From Pseudomonas fluorescens (GTDB lineage: Bacteria > Pseudomonadota > Gammaproteobacteria > Pseudomonadales > Pseudomonadaceae), in assembly GCF_000802965.1 (NCBI RefSeq), contig NZ_JSAK01000004.1, forward strand, positions 62,001 to 126,000: a stretch of 64,000 nucleotides of DNA. The letters are read 5' to 3'. Below are positions 8,850 through 16,978 of this stretch, piece after piece. Below the pieces are notes generated by a model. The model had not been told where the DNA came from. It did no database searches and saw only the letters and a list, made by a program, of their open reading frames with translations. The position numbers and the translations under genes are program-made. Positions within the stretch are counted from its first letter, which is position 1; each line of letters begins with the position of its first letter.

Positions 8850-9377
8850 GTGAATGGACGTTTGCTGTTGGCAGTCATGGGCGCAGGGCTCAGTGCGACG
8901 GTGTTGGCCGCCGATCTCCAGGTGCAGGTGCGGGTCGATGTGCAGCGCGGCTGCCAGTTGGTCGGGCAGCAACGCAACGCGGGCGTCGAGCAACTGGGTG
9001 TGCTCGATTTCGGCAGTACCGCGCGGTTGGATGATCCCGCCGGGCCGCTCGGCGCGGCACTAATGAACGAGCGCCTGCCACGGCTCGAATGCAACCCTGA
9101 TACCCCTTATCAATTACGCGTCGATGGCGGCCTGCATGGCGGCGTTGGCGACGTGCGTTACATGGCGGGGAACGCCGAACACAGCAAACCCATTCCTTAT
9201 CGGCTCTATCAGGACCCGGCGCGGCGCATTCCGCTGGCGGTGGATGTGCCGATCAGCGGCCGTGTGCCGGACACCGGCTCGGTGGATTTGCCCTTGTATG
9301 CCCGCATCGAACCCTTGGCGGAGATTCCCAGGGTCAGCCGTTACTCGGACCTGGTGAAGGTCACTGTCAGCTGGTAA
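8850..9377 (+). CDS. Spore coat U-domain pilin subunit (first gene of Csu/CupE-type operon)
   Basis: A 175-residue secreted protein starting at GTG 8850 behind an AAAGGAAC ribosome-binding site. Residues 1-20 are a signal peptide ending ATVLAA. The mature part has the SCPU pattern: CQLVGQQ, then LGVLDFGSTA, a second cysteine in LECNPDTPY, and a C-terminal SDLVKVTVSW beta-strand. Such subunits polymerise by donor-strand exchange in archaic chaperone-usher pili. It heads a seven-gene cluster running to 15427. In the Acinetobacter csu and P. aeruginosa cupE operons the first gene encodes the major subunit, so this is a candidate for that role, but its sequence diverges from the next three pilins. 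Confidence 0.87.
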   Translation: MNGRLLLAVMGAGLSATVLAADLQVQVRVDVQRGCQLVGQQRNAGVEQLGVLDFGSTARLDDPAGPLGAALMNERLPRLECNPDTPYQLRVDGGLHGGVGDVRYMAGNAEHSKPIPYRLYQDPARRIPLAVDVPISGRVPDTGSVDLPLYARIEPLAEIPRVSRYSDLVKVTVSW

Positions 9378-9483
9378 GCGCATTCGCAGCAATCAGTCCG
9401 GCGCAGTCCGGGTTGTGCAGGGAAGGGGGCGTTCGCGGACAAGCGACCGTTTTTTCAATCCTGGAGGCATTGGGATCGGCGTG

Positions 9484-10017
9484 ATGACAAGCATGTTCTT
9501 GAGGGTTATCACCGCGAGCGCACTGGTCTTTCCGGCCGTTGTCGCGCAAGCGGCCGTCAGTGGGCAGATCCACGCGCGACTGACCATCACCGCCGGTTGC
9601 GAAGTGACCAATGGCGCCAGTTCCGATAGCCCGGTCAGCGACTTCGGCACCCTCGATTTCGGCGCGCAAGGACCGACCTGGGACAACCCGATCAAGGCCA
9701 GTCTCAGTGAAAACGCCAGCGGCAAGCTGAACGTGGCGTGCAATCCGTCGGTCACCGGTTTCACCGTCACCATCGATGGCGGCACCCATGGCGACGGCAC
9801 CACCCGGCGCTTGAGCAACGGTGCACGAACCATTCCCTATCAGTTGTTCCTCGATGCCTCCGGCAACCGGAGCTACAGCATCGGCCAACAACACAATTTC
9901 GCTGTCACCAGCGGGGCGCAGGTACCGATTCCGGTATTCGGCTCGGTGGTGGCGAATACGCGCGCGCTACCGGCCGGTGTCTATACCGACACCCTGACGG
10001 TGACGCTCGACTGGTAA
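9484..10017 (+). CDS. Spore coat U-domain pilin subunit
   Basis: A 177-residue protein. ATG 9484 is chosen because it directly precedes a clear signal peptide (MTSMFLRVITASALVFPAVV, cleavage after AQA); the frame is open from 9415 but that part is not secretion-like. The mature protein has CEVTNGASS, DFGTLDFGAQGPTW, a second cysteine in NVACNPSV, and ends in YTDTLTVTLDW, the usual final strand of SCPU pilins. It is preceded by 106 noncoding bases and followed 20 bases later by the next pilin gene. It is presumably a structural subunit handled by the chaperone and usher encoded downstream. Confidence 0.88.
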   Translation: MTSMFLRVITASALVFPAVVAQAAVSGQIHARLTITAGCEVTNGASSDSPVSDFGTLDFGAQGPTWDNPIKASLSENASGKLNVACNPSVTGFTVTIDGGTHGDGTTRRLSNGARTIPYQLFLDASGNRSYSIGQQHNFAVTSGAQVPIPVFGSVVANTRALPAGVYTDTLTVTLDW

Positions 10018-10037
10018 ACCTGTAGAGGACGGACACC

Positions 10038-10574
10038 ATGCACACGTTTGTATCAAGGATAGGTTTGTCATTGCTTGGCCTGACGCTGGCGTCCGGCGTT
10101 CAGGCGGCCACTACGGTCACCGGCCAGATCACCTCCAGCCTGGTCCTGACCAGCAGTTGTCAGGTCAACGGTGCCAGCGGTTCCAGCAACCTTAATTTCG
10201 GTACGTTGAACTTCGGCAGCACCAACAGCCTGTTCACCACCAGCAACGCGCAAGTCCTGGGCGGTGGTGGCGGGGCACTGTCGATTCTCTGCTCCAGCGG
10301 CACCACGCCAACGGTCAAGGTGCGCGCCGGTGCCAACGACGGGAAATCCCCCGGCGGTACTCGCGCGTTGTTCGACGGCGTAGCCAATTACGTGCCTTAC
10401 GACCTGTACACCGACGCCGGGCACTCGCAGCTGTTGGCGATTGACGGGGTGATCAACCTGGCTGCCAGCACCGGCGTGGCGCAGACCGTGAACATCTACG
10501 GTCAGGCGGTGGGCAAGGCCGGACTGCCGGCGGGCACTTACTCCGACACCATTTCCGTTGAACTGACGTTCTAG
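10038..10574 (+). CDS. Spore coat U-domain pilin subunit
   Basis: A 178-residue secreted SCPU protein. The signal peptide covers about residues 1-23 (ending SGVQA), followed by a TTVTGQITSSLVLTSSCQV strand with the first cysteine, LNFGTLNFGS, a second cysteine in SILCSSG, and the C-terminal YSDTISVELTF strand. Its composition is rich in Gly, Ser, Thr and Asn, as in major subunits of archaic pili. A GTAGAGGACGG segment precedes ATG 10038 and provides the ribosome-binding site. It lies 20 bases after the preceding pilin and 4 bases before the next, which points to co-translation within the operon. Confidence 0.9.
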   Translation: MHTFVSRIGLSLLGLTLASGVQAATTVTGQITSSLVLTSSCQVNGASGSSNLNFGTLNFGSTNSLFTTSNAQVLGGGGGALSILCSSGTTPTVKVRAGANDGKSPGGTRALFDGVANYVPYDLYTDAGHSQLLAIDGVINLAASTGVAQTVNIYGQAVGKAGLPAGTYSDTISVELTF

Positions 10575-10578
10575 GGTG

Positions 10579-11079
10579 ATGAATCGCCATGGCGGTGCCG
10601 CGCTGCTGTTGCTCTGCGCCGGTGCTGTGCCGTTGCCGCTGGCGGCGGTGACCAGTCAGAGCTTCCAGGTCAGCGCCACGGTGACACCGGGTTGCCTGGT
10701 GGTCGGCGGGGTTTCCAACTACGGCAGCCTGAATTTCGGCAACCAGTCCGCGCTGGCCACGGGCACGGTGCAGGTAGCGTTGACCGGCGCAGTGCAGTTG
10801 CAGTGCACGCCGGGCGTGACCCTGAACATGACGGTCGATGGCGGTCAGTACAACAGTGGCGGGCGGCACATGCAGCTTTCTACCGGCAGTAACCGCGTGG
10901 CCTATGCGTTGTTTCGCGACGCGGCGTACAGCCAGAGCCTGGGAATCGGCCAAAGCGTGGCGGTGGCTTACAGCGATGCCAACAACATCCGCCTGCCGAT
11001 TTACGGTCAGGTGCAGTTACCGGGCAATCAGCCTGGGGGGACGTACAGCGATGTGCTGCAGGTGCAGCTGTCGTGGTAA
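10579..11079 (+). CDS. Spore coat U-domain pilin subunit
   Basis: A 166-residue protein from ATG 10579 (a GTG directly before it, at 10576, is an alternative). The signal peptide runs through PLPLAAVT. The mature domain shows CLVVGGVSNYGSLNFGNQ, a second cysteine in LQCTPGV, DGGQYNSGGRHMQLS and the final strand YSDVLQVQLSW. It is the fourth SCPU gene in a row; the reference csu and cupE operons have three before the chaperone, so one pilin gene appears to be extra. The start lies only 4 bases past the upstream stop codon, suggesting translational coupling. Confidence 0.9.
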   Translation: MNRHGGAALLLLCAGAVPLPLAAVTSQSFQVSATVTPGCLVVGGVSNYGSLNFGNQSALATGTVQVALTGAVQLQCTPGVTLNMTVDGGQYNSGGRHMQLSTGSNRVAYALFRDAAYSQSLGIGQSVAVAYSDANNIRLPIYGQVQLPGNQPGGTYSDVLQVQLSW

Positions 11080-11109
11080 CGGGACGGTTTGATCATAAGG
11101 AGTTGACCT

Positions 11110-11892
11110 ATGTATCCACCTTCGCAGCGACTGTCGGTCGTGTTTTTTACGGTGTTGGCGCTGCTGGGGGCGGGCAGGGTTCAGGCGGCCAGTTCAGTAC
11201 TGATCTGGCCGATCGATCCGGTGCTGGAGGCTGACCAACAGGCCAGCGCCTTGTGGCTGGAGAATCGCGGTAACGAGACCGCCAACCTGCAAATTCGCGT
11301 GTTTGCCTGGAGCCAGAGCGGCTTCAGCGATCAATACCAGAACCAGCGCGACGTCATCGGCAGCCCGCCGGTGGCGAAGATCGAGCCGGGCCAGAAGCAG
11401 TTGGTACGCCTGACCCGCACCCGCGATATTCCGCCGGGGCAGGAGCTGGCCTACCGCATCATCATTGACGAAATTCCATCGGCGAAACCGCCTGCCGCTG
11501 AAGACGGCAAAACCGCCGCAGCGATTCGTTTTCAGATGCGCTACTCGGTGCCGCTGTTTGCCTACGGCGCCGGCCTGTGGAGCAAGGAAGACACCACCCG
11601 CCAACGTGATCCCAAAGGCGTGGGCCTGCCGGATTTGAGCTGGCGCACGGTCGCGGTGGACGGGCGTTCCTATGTGGAAGTGCGCAATCAGGGCGCGGTG
11701 CATGCGCGCCTGACCGACGTGGCACTCAAGCAGGGCGGCCAGTCCAAGCCATTGGTGGACGGATTGCTCGGCTACGTGTTGCCCGGCGCCATCATGCGTT
11801 GGCCCGTGCCCGGCCCGATTGCCGGCGACCCGGCGTTGCAGGTGCGGGTCAATGGTGCGCCGCAGGTTCAAAGTATTGCGCCCGCACGGTGA
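11110..11892 (+). CDS. Periplasmic pilus chaperone (PapD/CsuC-like)
   Basis: A 260-residue periplasmic chaperone. The signal peptide ends at GRVQA (about residue 26). The domain-1 block LIWPIDPVLEADQQASALWLEN and the interdomain VRLTR plus LAYRIIIDEIP region are the PapD-like signature; the G1 strand (AAIRFQMRYSVPLFAYG) supplies the donor hydrophobics to pilins. Family members fold subunits in the periplasm and deliver them to the usher. It is preceded by an AAGGAG ribosome-binding site. It is separated from the usher gene by 209 bases holding a REPIN, an unusual interruption for genes whose products act together. It is the equivalent of CsuC/CupE4. Confidence 0.92.
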   Translation: MYPPSQRLSVVFFTVLALLGAGRVQAASSVLIWPIDPVLEADQQASALWLENRGNETANLQIRVFAWSQSGFSDQYQNQRDVIGSPPVAKIEPGQKQLVRLTRTRDIPPGQELAYRIIIDEIPSAKPPAAEDGKTAAAIRFQMRYSVPLFAYGAGLWSKEDTTRQRDPKGVGLPDLSWRTVAVDGRSYVEVRNQGAVHARLTDVALKQGGQSKPLVDGLLGYVLPGAIMRWPVPGPIAGDPALQVRVNGAPQVQSIAPAR

Positions 11893-11906
11893 AGCACCTG
11901 TTTTTT

Positions 11907-12037
11907 GTGGCGAGGGAGCTTGCTCCCGCTGGGCTGCGAAGCGGCCCTACTTACGAGCCGCAAGCGTTGCCTGATACACCGCGTTGAATGGATTGACGGC
12001 TGCTGCGCAACCGAGCGGGAGCAAGCTCCCTCGCCAC
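11907..12037. repeat. REPIN inside the pilus operon (class GTGGCGAGGGAGC)
   Basis: Inverted copies of GTGGCGAGGGAGCTTGCTCC enclose about 85 bases. The element separates the chaperone and usher genes of one operon, where its hairpin could attenuate transcription or stabilise the upstream mRNA. Confidence 0.93.
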
Positions 12038-12081
12038 AGGTGTAAGTGCAGTCAGGTGAGGTAGAAGGAGGACAAGGTCCA

Positions 12082-12102
12082 ATGACGGACAGGCAGCGCT
12101 AA
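12082..12102 (+). other. Possible six-codon leader ORF coupled to the usher start
   Basis: The strong purine-rich site AGAAGGAGGA at about 12064-12072 is correctly spaced for ATG 12082, not for the usher ATG at 12102. The short frame encodes MTDRQR and its TAA stop overlaps the usher ATG (TAATG, 12100-12104). This looks like termination-reinitiation coupling. Whether the peptide is made is unknown. Confidence 0.45.
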
Positions 12103-14459
12103 TGGCCCACGCTTTGGCTCGCAGTCTACGGTGTCCGTTATGGGCCATGTGCTGTGGATGTTGCCTGGTGGTCAATCATCACGCAGAGGCCGGTGACCTG
12201 CCGCCTCCGCCCAGTGGCATGGAGGCTGTGGCCGATGCGCAGTTGTTTCTCGAACTGGTGGTCAACCAGATGAATACCGGCCGGGTTGTGGCGGTCGAGC
12301 AGCGCCACGGGCAGTTCTTCGTGCCGTCCAGCGCGTTGCAGGAGACCGGCATGAAATTGCCCGCCGACATCGGCGCCGAAGTCGGCCTCGACAGCCTGCC
12401 GGGCCTGCACAGCGAGTACGACAGCAATGGTCAGCGTCTGCTGATAGACGTCCCGCCAGACTGGCTGCCGGAGCAGTTTATCGGCCGCCGCGAAGCCTAT
12501 CCGCGCACCCCGGCCCTGAGCAGTTTTGGCGCCTTATTCAACTACGATCTGTACCTCAACGACACCGATGATGCTGGCACCTACCTGGCGGCGTGGAACG
12601 AAGTGCGGCTGTTCGACAGTTGGGGCACGTTGTCCAACACAGGGCAATACCGCCGCACAATGGCGGGTGATTCGCTCAACGCGCTGGACAATCGCTACCT
12701 GCGCTACGACACCACCTGGCGCTTTTCCGATGACGAGCGCTTGTTGACCTACGAAGCCGGCGATCTGGTCAGCGGTGCCTTGCCCTGGACCAGTTCGGTG
12801 CGCATGGGCGGGGTGCAGTGGTCGAGGGATTTCGCGGTGCGTCCGGATCTGGTGACCTATCCCTTGCCGCAGTTCGCCGGGGAGGCTGCGGTGCCGTCGT
12901 CGGTGGATCTGTTCATCAACGGCTACAAATCCAGCAGCGCCGACCTGCAACCGGGCCCCTATACGCTGACCAATATTCCGTTCATCAACGGTGCCGGTGA
13001 AGCGGTGGTGGTGACCACCGATGCCTTGGGCCGACAGGTCTCCACCACCGTGCCGTTCTACGTCACCAGCACGCTGCTGCAAAAAGGCTTGAGCGATTTT
13101 TCCGTGGCCGCCGGCACCTTGCGTCAGGACTACGGTCTGCGCGATTTCAGTTACGGGCCCGGTGCCACATCCGGCAGCATGCGTTACGGCCTGAGCGACA
13201 ACTTCACCGTGGAAAGCCACGCCGAAGCCTCGGACAGCCTGGCCCTTGGCGGCGTCGGCGGCAATGTACGCCTGGGCAATTTCGGCGTGCTCAACACCGC
13301 CATCAGCCAAAGCCGTTTCGAGGGTGACAGTGGTCAGCAACTGAGCCTCGGTTATCAGTACAGCAGTCAGCGCTACAGTTTTTCCTGGCAACGCCTGCAA
13401 CGTCGCGATCGATACGCCGACCTGACGCTGGTCGACAGCGCCTACACGACGCTGAGCAAACGCAGTGAACAGGCGACCCTGAGCCTGAACCTGGACGATT
13501 GGGGCAGCCTGGGCGCCGGTTACTTCGACGTGCGCGCGGCGGATGATTCGCGCACCCGTTTGCTCAACCTGACCTGGAGCAAACCGTTGTGGCGCAGTAC
13601 CAGTTTCTACCTTTCAGCCAACCGCGAAATCGGCGACAGCAATTGGGCGGTGCAGGCGCAACTGGTGATCCCGTTCGACCTGCGTGGCAGCCTGGCCATC
13701 AGCAGCGAACGCAGCAACACCGGACAAACCCAGCAGCGGGTCAATTACAGCCGCGCCGTGCCCACGGAAGGCGGGGTCGGTTTCAACCTGGGTTACGCCC
13801 AAGGTGATGGGCCAGCCTATCGTCAGGCCGACGTCACCTGGCGCCTGCAATCGGTGCAATTGCAGGCCGGTGTCTACGGCAACAGCGACGCCGAAACCCG
13901 TTGGGCCGATGCCAGTGGGTCGCTGGTCTGGATGGACCGCCAAGTGTTCGCCGCCAATCGTATCGACGACGCCTTTGTGGTGGTCAGCACTGATGGCTAC
14001 GCGGATATCCCCGTGCGCTACGAAAACCAGCAGGTCGGCCAGACCGATCGCAACGGCCATTTGCTGGTGCCGTGGAGCAGCGCCTATTACCGCGGCAAAT
14101 ACGAAATCGATCCGCTGAACCTGCCGGCCAACGTGCGCAGTCCGAACGTCGAGCAACGCATCGCGGTGCGCCGTGGCAGCGGTTATCTGCTGGAGTTTCC
14201 ACTGAGCCGGGTGATTGCCGCGAGCATCGTGCTGGTGGACGCGCAGGAGCAGAACCTGCCCTTGGGCAGCGGCGTGGTGCACCTGCAAAGCGGCACGCAA
14301 ACCGTGGTGGGTTGGGACGGTCTGGTGTACCTGGAAAACCTGCAGCCGCAGAACAGTTTGCAGGTGAGTCTGGCGGATGGGAAAACCTGTCAGGTGCAAT
14401 TCGCCGTCGACGCTCAGCAGGATCAGATCCCGCTGATCGGGCCATTGGTGTGTCAATGA
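12102..14459 (+). CDS. Outer-membrane usher of archaic chaperone-usher pilus
   Basis: A 785-residue usher of the FimD/PapC fold in its archaic CsuD/CupE5 form. The signal peptide covers about residues 1-30. An N-terminal periplasmic domain recognises chaperone-subunit complexes. A long beta-barrel follows with plug-like segment (SSVDLFINGYKSSSADLQPGPYTLTN-type motif near residues 265-295). Typical usher strands include FSVAAGTLRQDYGL, and C-terminal carboxypeptidase-like domains end at PLIGPLVCQ with a cysteine pair. It is shorter than FimD (about 840-880 residues), as usual for archaic ushers. The start at 12102 overlaps a tiny upstream ORF. The stop overlaps the tip-adhesin ATG by 4 bases (ATGA). 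Confidence 0.93.
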   Translation: MAHALARSLRCPLWAMCCGCCLVVNHHAEAGDLPPPPSGMEAVADAQLFLELVVNQMNTGRVVAVEQRHGQFFVPSSALQETGMKLPADIGAEVGLDSLPGLHSEYDSNGQRLLIDVPPDWLPEQFIGRREAYPRTPALSSFGALFNYDLYLNDTDDAGTYLAAWNEVRLFDSWGTLSNTGQYRRTMAGDSLNALDNRYLRYDTTWRFSDDERLLTYEAGDLVSGALPWTSSVRMGGVQWSRDFAVRPDLVTYPLPQFAGEAAVPSSVDLFINGYKSSSADLQPGPYTLTNIPFINGAGEAVVVTTDALGRQVSTTVPFYVTSTLLQKGLSDFSVAAGTLRQDYGLRDFSYGPGATSGSMRYGLSDNFTVESHAEASDSLALGGVGGNVRLGNFGVLNTAISQSRFEGDSGQQLSLGYQYSSQRYSFSWQRLQRRDRYADLTLVDSAYTTLSKRSEQATLSLNLDDWGSLGAGYFDVRAADDSRTRLLNLTWSKPLWRSTSFYLSANREIGDSNWAVQAQLVIPFDLRGSLAISSERSNTGQTQQRVNYSRAVPTEGGVGFNLGYAQGDGPAYRQADVTWRLQSVQLQAGVYGNSDAETRWADASGSLVWMDRQVFAANRIDDAFVVVSTDGYADIPVRYENQQVGQTDRNGHLLVPWSSAYYRGKYEIDPLNLPANVRSPNVEQRIAVRRGSGYLLEFPLSRVIAASIVLVDAQEQNLPLGSGVVHLQSGTQTVVGWDGLVYLENLQPQNSLQVSLADGKTCQVQFAVDAQQDQIPLIGPLVCQ

Positions 14460-15427
14460 AAATCCTGAAGTGGCTGATGCTGTTGGCTTTGTGGCTGCCG
14501 GGTTCGGCATGGGCCTTGTGCTCGGTGGTCGGTACCACACCGGCAGCGTTCGGCACGGTGAGTTCGATTGCCGTGCGCAACACTTCGCAGCCCAGTTCCA
14601 CATTGAACGGTGGCTTGAGTTGCACGGGTTCACTGCTGTCATTGCTGACCAGCAGCGACCACTTCTGGGCCACCGTCACCTCGACCCAGAGCGGTTTGCG
14701 CGGGCCCACTGGCGATGTCATTGGCTACACGATCTACGCCAACAACAGCACTGCTTTCCCAATAACGCGCGGCACGGCCTACGACTTCGCCCGCAACGGC
14801 ATTATCGATGCCCTGGGATTGCTCGGCAGCGTGGTGCCGAAAACCGTCCCGCTTTACTTCGGCACGATCACTGGCAGCAACGTTGCGGCCGGGGTTTATA
14901 CGGAAACATTGAGCATTTTCTGGAACTGGAACTACTGCTCGGGCATCGGCGTTGGCAGCGTGTGCCTGGGCCGCGACGTCAATAACGGCACCACCACGCT
15001 GACTGTCAATTTGACGGTCACCAATGACTGCCTCATCACCGCGCCCAACATCAGTTTTGGCAGCGCGCCGGTGGTCAGCGCTTTCACGGCGGTCACCGGG
15101 CAGACCATCAACCTGAACTGCACCAAGGGCAGTGCGTACACCGTGGGTTTGAATGACGGGCAGAACGCAGCGAGTGTGGGAGGGCGCCGACGGATGATTT
15201 CGGGGAGCAATTACCTGGCGTATGACATTTTCAAAAGCGCCGGTTCGACCCGCTGGGGGAATGTGGCCGGGGCGCGTCGGGCCAGCTCGGATGCGGAGGT
15301 CAATCCGGGTAACGGGTTGGGTAATGGCAGCCAAATCTTCAATTACAACGCGAAGATTTATACCGATCAGAGCACACCGCCGGCTGGAACCTATGTGGAC
15401 AATGTGATTCTTGATGTGGGGTTTTAG
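14456..15427 (+). CDS. Two-domain spore coat U tip subunit (CsuE/CupE6-like adhesin)
   Basis: A 323-residue secreted protein starting at ATG 14456 inside the usher stop (ATGA). The signal peptide ends at GSAWA. It carries two SCPU-type domains. The N-terminal one (about 22-165, CSVVGTTPAAFG to SIFWNW) belongs to the CsuE-like tip domain that mediates hydrophobic surface attachment in Acinetobacter. The C-terminal one (about 180-323, CLITAPNISFGSAPV to YVDNVILDVGF) is the polymerising pilin domain. Position as the last gene after the usher is the classic csuE/cupE6 place. Receptor or surface preference cannot be predicted from the sequence. Confidence 0.92.
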   Translation: MKILKWLMLLALWLPGSAWALCSVVGTTPAAFGTVSSIAVRNTSQPSSTLNGGLSCTGSLLSLLTSSDHFWATVTSTQSGLRGPTGDVIGYTIYANNSTAFPITRGTAYDFARNGIIDALGLLGSVVPKTVPLYFGTITGSNVAAGVYTETLSIFWNWNYCSGIGVGSVCLGRDVNNGTTTLTVNLTVTNDCLITAPNISFGSAPVVSAFTAVTGQTINLNCTKGSAYTVGLNDGQNAASVGGRRRMISGSNYLAYDIFKSAGSTRWGNVAGARRASSDAEVNPGNGLGNGSQIFNYNAKIYTDQSTPPAGTYVDNVILDVGF

Positions 15428-15461
15428 GAAAAAGATCGCAGCCTGCGGGGGGACGCGTACC

Positions 15462-15551
15462 TGTAGGAGCCGGCTTGCTGGCGATGGCGTTGGGTCAGGC
15501 GCTGCGATGTCCACGGACTGACCGCAATCGCCAGCAATCCGGCTCCTGCAG
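15462..15551. repeat. REPIN (class GTAGGAGCCGGCTTGCTGGCGA)
   Basis: Inverted GTAGGAGCCGGCTTGCTGGC units at the two ends; the right arm is slightly degenerate (CAATCCGGCTCCTGCAG). It lies between the convergent pilus tip and anti-sigma genes. A half-element, GATCGCAGCCTGCGG, is just to its left. Confidence 0.88.
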
Positions 15552-15564
15552 GGAAATGGCGATA

Positions 15565-16317
15565 TCAGAAATTCACAGTCTGCCTGAGCATCTGCGCCGC
15601 CGGCGTATCCGCCGGGCTGACCATCGCATAGTTATAACCACCCCCCGACCAGTACTCCGCCTGCAACCCGTCATCACGCCGACTACCGCGCGGCAGCAGG
15701 AAGTTTTTCGGTCCCGGCGGGCGCACGTAGAAGCTGATCTTGTGCCCGCCTTGATCCTCGTAAACCACCATCGCCGCCGGTCCTTGTTCGGTGCTGAGCA
15801 AGCGCCCGCTGACCGGTTTGAACCCGGCACCGGCCAGGTCGGGCAAGCGATTGGCCTGGGTGAAATAGCGGTCAAGCCAACCCTGCATATCACCGTCGTC
15901 GCTAGCCTTGTAGTCCGCCGGAAGGAGGCCTTGCTGGGCAATCAGACGGTAAGCCTGCAAGGCATCGGCCATCGGCAGCGAGCCACTGGCGAGCGTCATT
16001 TCCCGCGCCTGCCAGCCACTGAAACCGCCCACGCTGACGGCGATCAGCAACATCGCAGCACTCGCGAGGTGGCGACGGGACTGGCGTTTCAGACGTTGGC
16101 GAATCAGCCCAGGGTCGAGGTCCGGGTTGGAAGGCTGCTTCAATGCACCGCTCAGGGCTGCACGCAGTTGCTGGGCATCCTGCTGCCAGGCGCGCACTTG
16201 TGCGGCAACTTGCGCGTTGCTCGCCAGATAAGTCTCCACGAGCGCGCGGTCGGCGTCGTTGAGTTGGTGGTCGACGTAAGCGTGCAGGTCGCGCTCGCTC
16301 GGGGGCATGCTGATCAT
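15565..16317 (-). CDS. Anti-sigma factor, single-pass membrane protein
   Basis: A 250-residue protein from ATG 16317; its start overlaps the sigma stop by 4 bases. The N-terminal 80 residues form an anti-sigma domain (DLHAYVDHQLNDADRALVETYL) without the zinc-binding HxxxCxxC. A single transmembrane helix follows at about 84-106 (ASAAMLLIAVSVGGFSGW). The periplasmic C-terminal domain contains WLDRYFTQANRLPDLAGAGF and GGYNYAMVSP motifs. It should hold the partner ECF sigma factor at the inner membrane and release it on an envelope or oxidative signal. The frame stays open upstream of 16317 but that part lies inside the sigma gene in another frame and was rejected. Confidence 0.9.
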   Translation of the reverse strand: MISMPPSERDLHAYVDHQLNDADRALVETYLASNAQVAAQVRAWQQDAQQLRAALSGALKQPSNPDLDPGLIRQRLKRQSRRHLASAAMLLIAVSVGGFSGWQAREMTLASGSLPMADALQAYRLIAQQGLLPADYKASDDGDMQGWLDRYFTQANRLPDLAGAGFKPVSGRLLSTEQGPAAMVVYEDQGGHKISFYVRPPGPKNFLLPRGSRRDDGLQAEYWSGGGYNYAMVSPADTPAAQMLRQTVNF

Positions 16318-16820
16318 TTGAGTCTCCGCAGGGAAGGGCGGGTGATTTCGCCATCGCTGAGTTGGCGCAGAGCCTGGCGGGCTCGGGACAGGCGGGACAT
16401 CACGGTGCCGGTGGGTACGTCGAGAATCTCGGCGACCTCTTTGTAGCTCAGGCCTTCCACCGATACCCAAAGCAGCAGCGCGCGCTGTTCGGTAGGCAGT
16501 TGATCGAAGGCGTTGAGGGTCGATTGCGCAATAACGGTGCGCTCCACGGAAGGCTGCGCATCGTCGCGCCCGGTAAAGAATTCGAGCATCCGCGCATAGC
16601 GTCGGGAGCGCCGGTGAGCGTCGAGAAACTGCCGATAAAGAATCGAAAACAGCCAGGCGCGCAGATCGCCATCGGGTCTTTTGTCGCCCCAGCGAGACAA
16701 CGCCCGCTCCAGGCACGACTGCACCAGATCGTCAGCACTGCTGGGGTTGCGCGTCAGTGACACGGCAAACCGGCGCAGCCTGGGAATGATTTCTCTCAGT
16801 TGTTCGTCGATGTCATTCAT
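16314..16820 (-). CDS. ECF (sigma-70 family) RNA polymerase sigma factor
   Basis: A 168-residue extracytoplasmic-function sigma factor. Region 2 (LRRFAVSLTRNPSSADDLVQ to DLRAWLFSILYRQFLDAHR) recognises the -10, and region 4 (LPTEQRALLLWVSVEGLSYKE, VPTGTVMSRLSRARQAL) the -35. ATG 16820 is preferred over GTG 16838 because the predicted promoter on this strand (-35 TTATTCC complement at 16876-16882, -10 at 16858-16861) would leave too short a leader for 16838. It is co-transcribed with the downstream anti-sigma gene and divergent from the catalase/cytochrome operon. The same promoter sequence faces both ways, so autoregulation is expected. Confidence 0.93.
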   Translation of the reverse strand: MNDIDEQLREIIPRLRRFAVSLTRNPSSADDLVQSCLERALSRWGDKRPDGDLRAWLFSILYRQFLDAHRRSRRYARMLEFFTGRDDAQPSVERTVIAQSTLNAFDQLPTEQRALLLWVSVEGLSYKEVAEILDVPTGTVMSRLSRARQALRQLSDGEITRPSLRRLK

Positions 16821-16857
16821 GAAGTTCTGACTAGTCACTACGCTGTGGACTAGGAAG

Positions 16858-16882
16858 ACGCCCGATAACGGAGGTTATTCCA
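16858..16882 (-). promoter_or_regulatory. Predicted ECF promoter of the sigma/anti-sigma operon
   Basis: Read on the minus strand: GGAATAA (16882-16876), 14-base spacer, CGTC (16861-16858). This is identical in boxes and spacing to the divergent promoter at 16911-16935. The transcript would begin near 16850. Confidence 0.75.
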
Positions 16883-16910
16883 CGCCTGAAAAAATAAATA
16901 CCGCACGATG

Positions 16911-16935
16911 GAATAAACCCTCGTGGGGTTCGTCT
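16911..16935 (+). promoter_or_regulatory. Predicted ECF promoter of the catalase/cytochrome b561 operon
   Basis: GGAATAA (16911-16917), 14-base spacer, CGTC (16932-16935); transcription would start near 16942, giving a leader of about 37 bases before ATG 16979. The match with the sigma gene's own promoter is the direct evidence. Confidence 0.75.
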
Positions 16936-16978
16936 GCTTGGTTCTTCTCACTTGTGGCCGATGGCCCTGGAGCTCTTC

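Noticed and set aside
16318..16716. N-terminal extension of the anti-sigma frame inside the sigma gene
   Set aside because: It lies in another frame of the sigma gene; ATG 16317 with a 4-base overlap and the anti-sigma domain start are decisive.
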